Shown piece by piece: positions 5,562-5,626 of a stretch of 5,626 nt of DNA. The notes under the pieces are model-generated. The model did not search any database, had not been told where the DNA came from, and was given only the letters and a program-made list of their open reading frames with translations. The position numbers were made by a program, and so were the translations under genes. Positions within the stretch are counted from its first letter, which is position 1. Each line of letters starts with the position of its first letter. Where the stretch lies: the NCBI GenBank assembly GCA_019411205.1, contig DXRF01000212.1, positions 1-5,626 on the forward strand, given 5' to 3'. The stretch is from Parabacteroides sp. GTDB taxonomy: Bacteria; Bacteroidota; Bacteroidia; Bacteroidales; Tannerellaceae.

Positions 5562-5626
5562 CACAAATTGAGGTAAATAAAACTATATTTTTCCCTTTAT
5601 GAACTATAAATATACCCACACATAAG

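Overview
The window reads as an ordinary chromosomal segment of a gut-type Bacteroidales bacterium. The protein sequences resemble Parabacteroides/Bacteroides, but the genus is inference. Three things point there: two intergenic regions carry the Bacteroidota -7 promoter signature (TAnnTTTG) on the minus strand; most starts lack a clear Shine-Dalgarno sequence; and the window holds a DUF5020/Tsx-like outer-membrane protein and a lipoprotein M13 peptidase, both typical of this order. I see no mobile element, tRNA, rRNA or CRISPR array.

Layout. Bases 1-132 hold the open 3' end of a possible plus-strand gene with one hydrophobic segment. Bases 133-318 are non-coding and contain the most unusual structure in the window: an imperfect long-range inverted repeat (145-282) enclosing smaller hairpins, just before a plus-strand sodium/calcium antiporter gene (319-1260). 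That gene converges, with a gap of only 5 bp, on a two-gene minus-strand unit. In transcription order the unit is a DUF5020/Tsx-like outer-membrane beta-barrel (3289-2573), then, 11 nt later, an AzgA-type NCS2 purine nucleobase permease (2561-1266). Its promoter region (about 3300-3358) contains a clear -7 element, a 14-bp perfect palindrome and two short tandem duplications. A strong rho-independent terminator (3449-3406, minus) separates it from the last gene, a lipoprotein M13 (neprilysin/PepO-like) zinc endopeptidase (5521-3476), which has its own promoter (5561-5554).

Function. The barrel and permease pair suggests uptake of nucleosides or purine bases across both membranes, which would give the uncharacterised DUF5020 family a testable role. 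The antiporter (inner-membrane cation homeostasis) and the peptidase (periplasmic peptide turnover) look like independent single genes. No clearly novel multi-gene system is visible. The best leads are the structured leader before the antiporter and the barrel-permease operon with its palindromic promoter.
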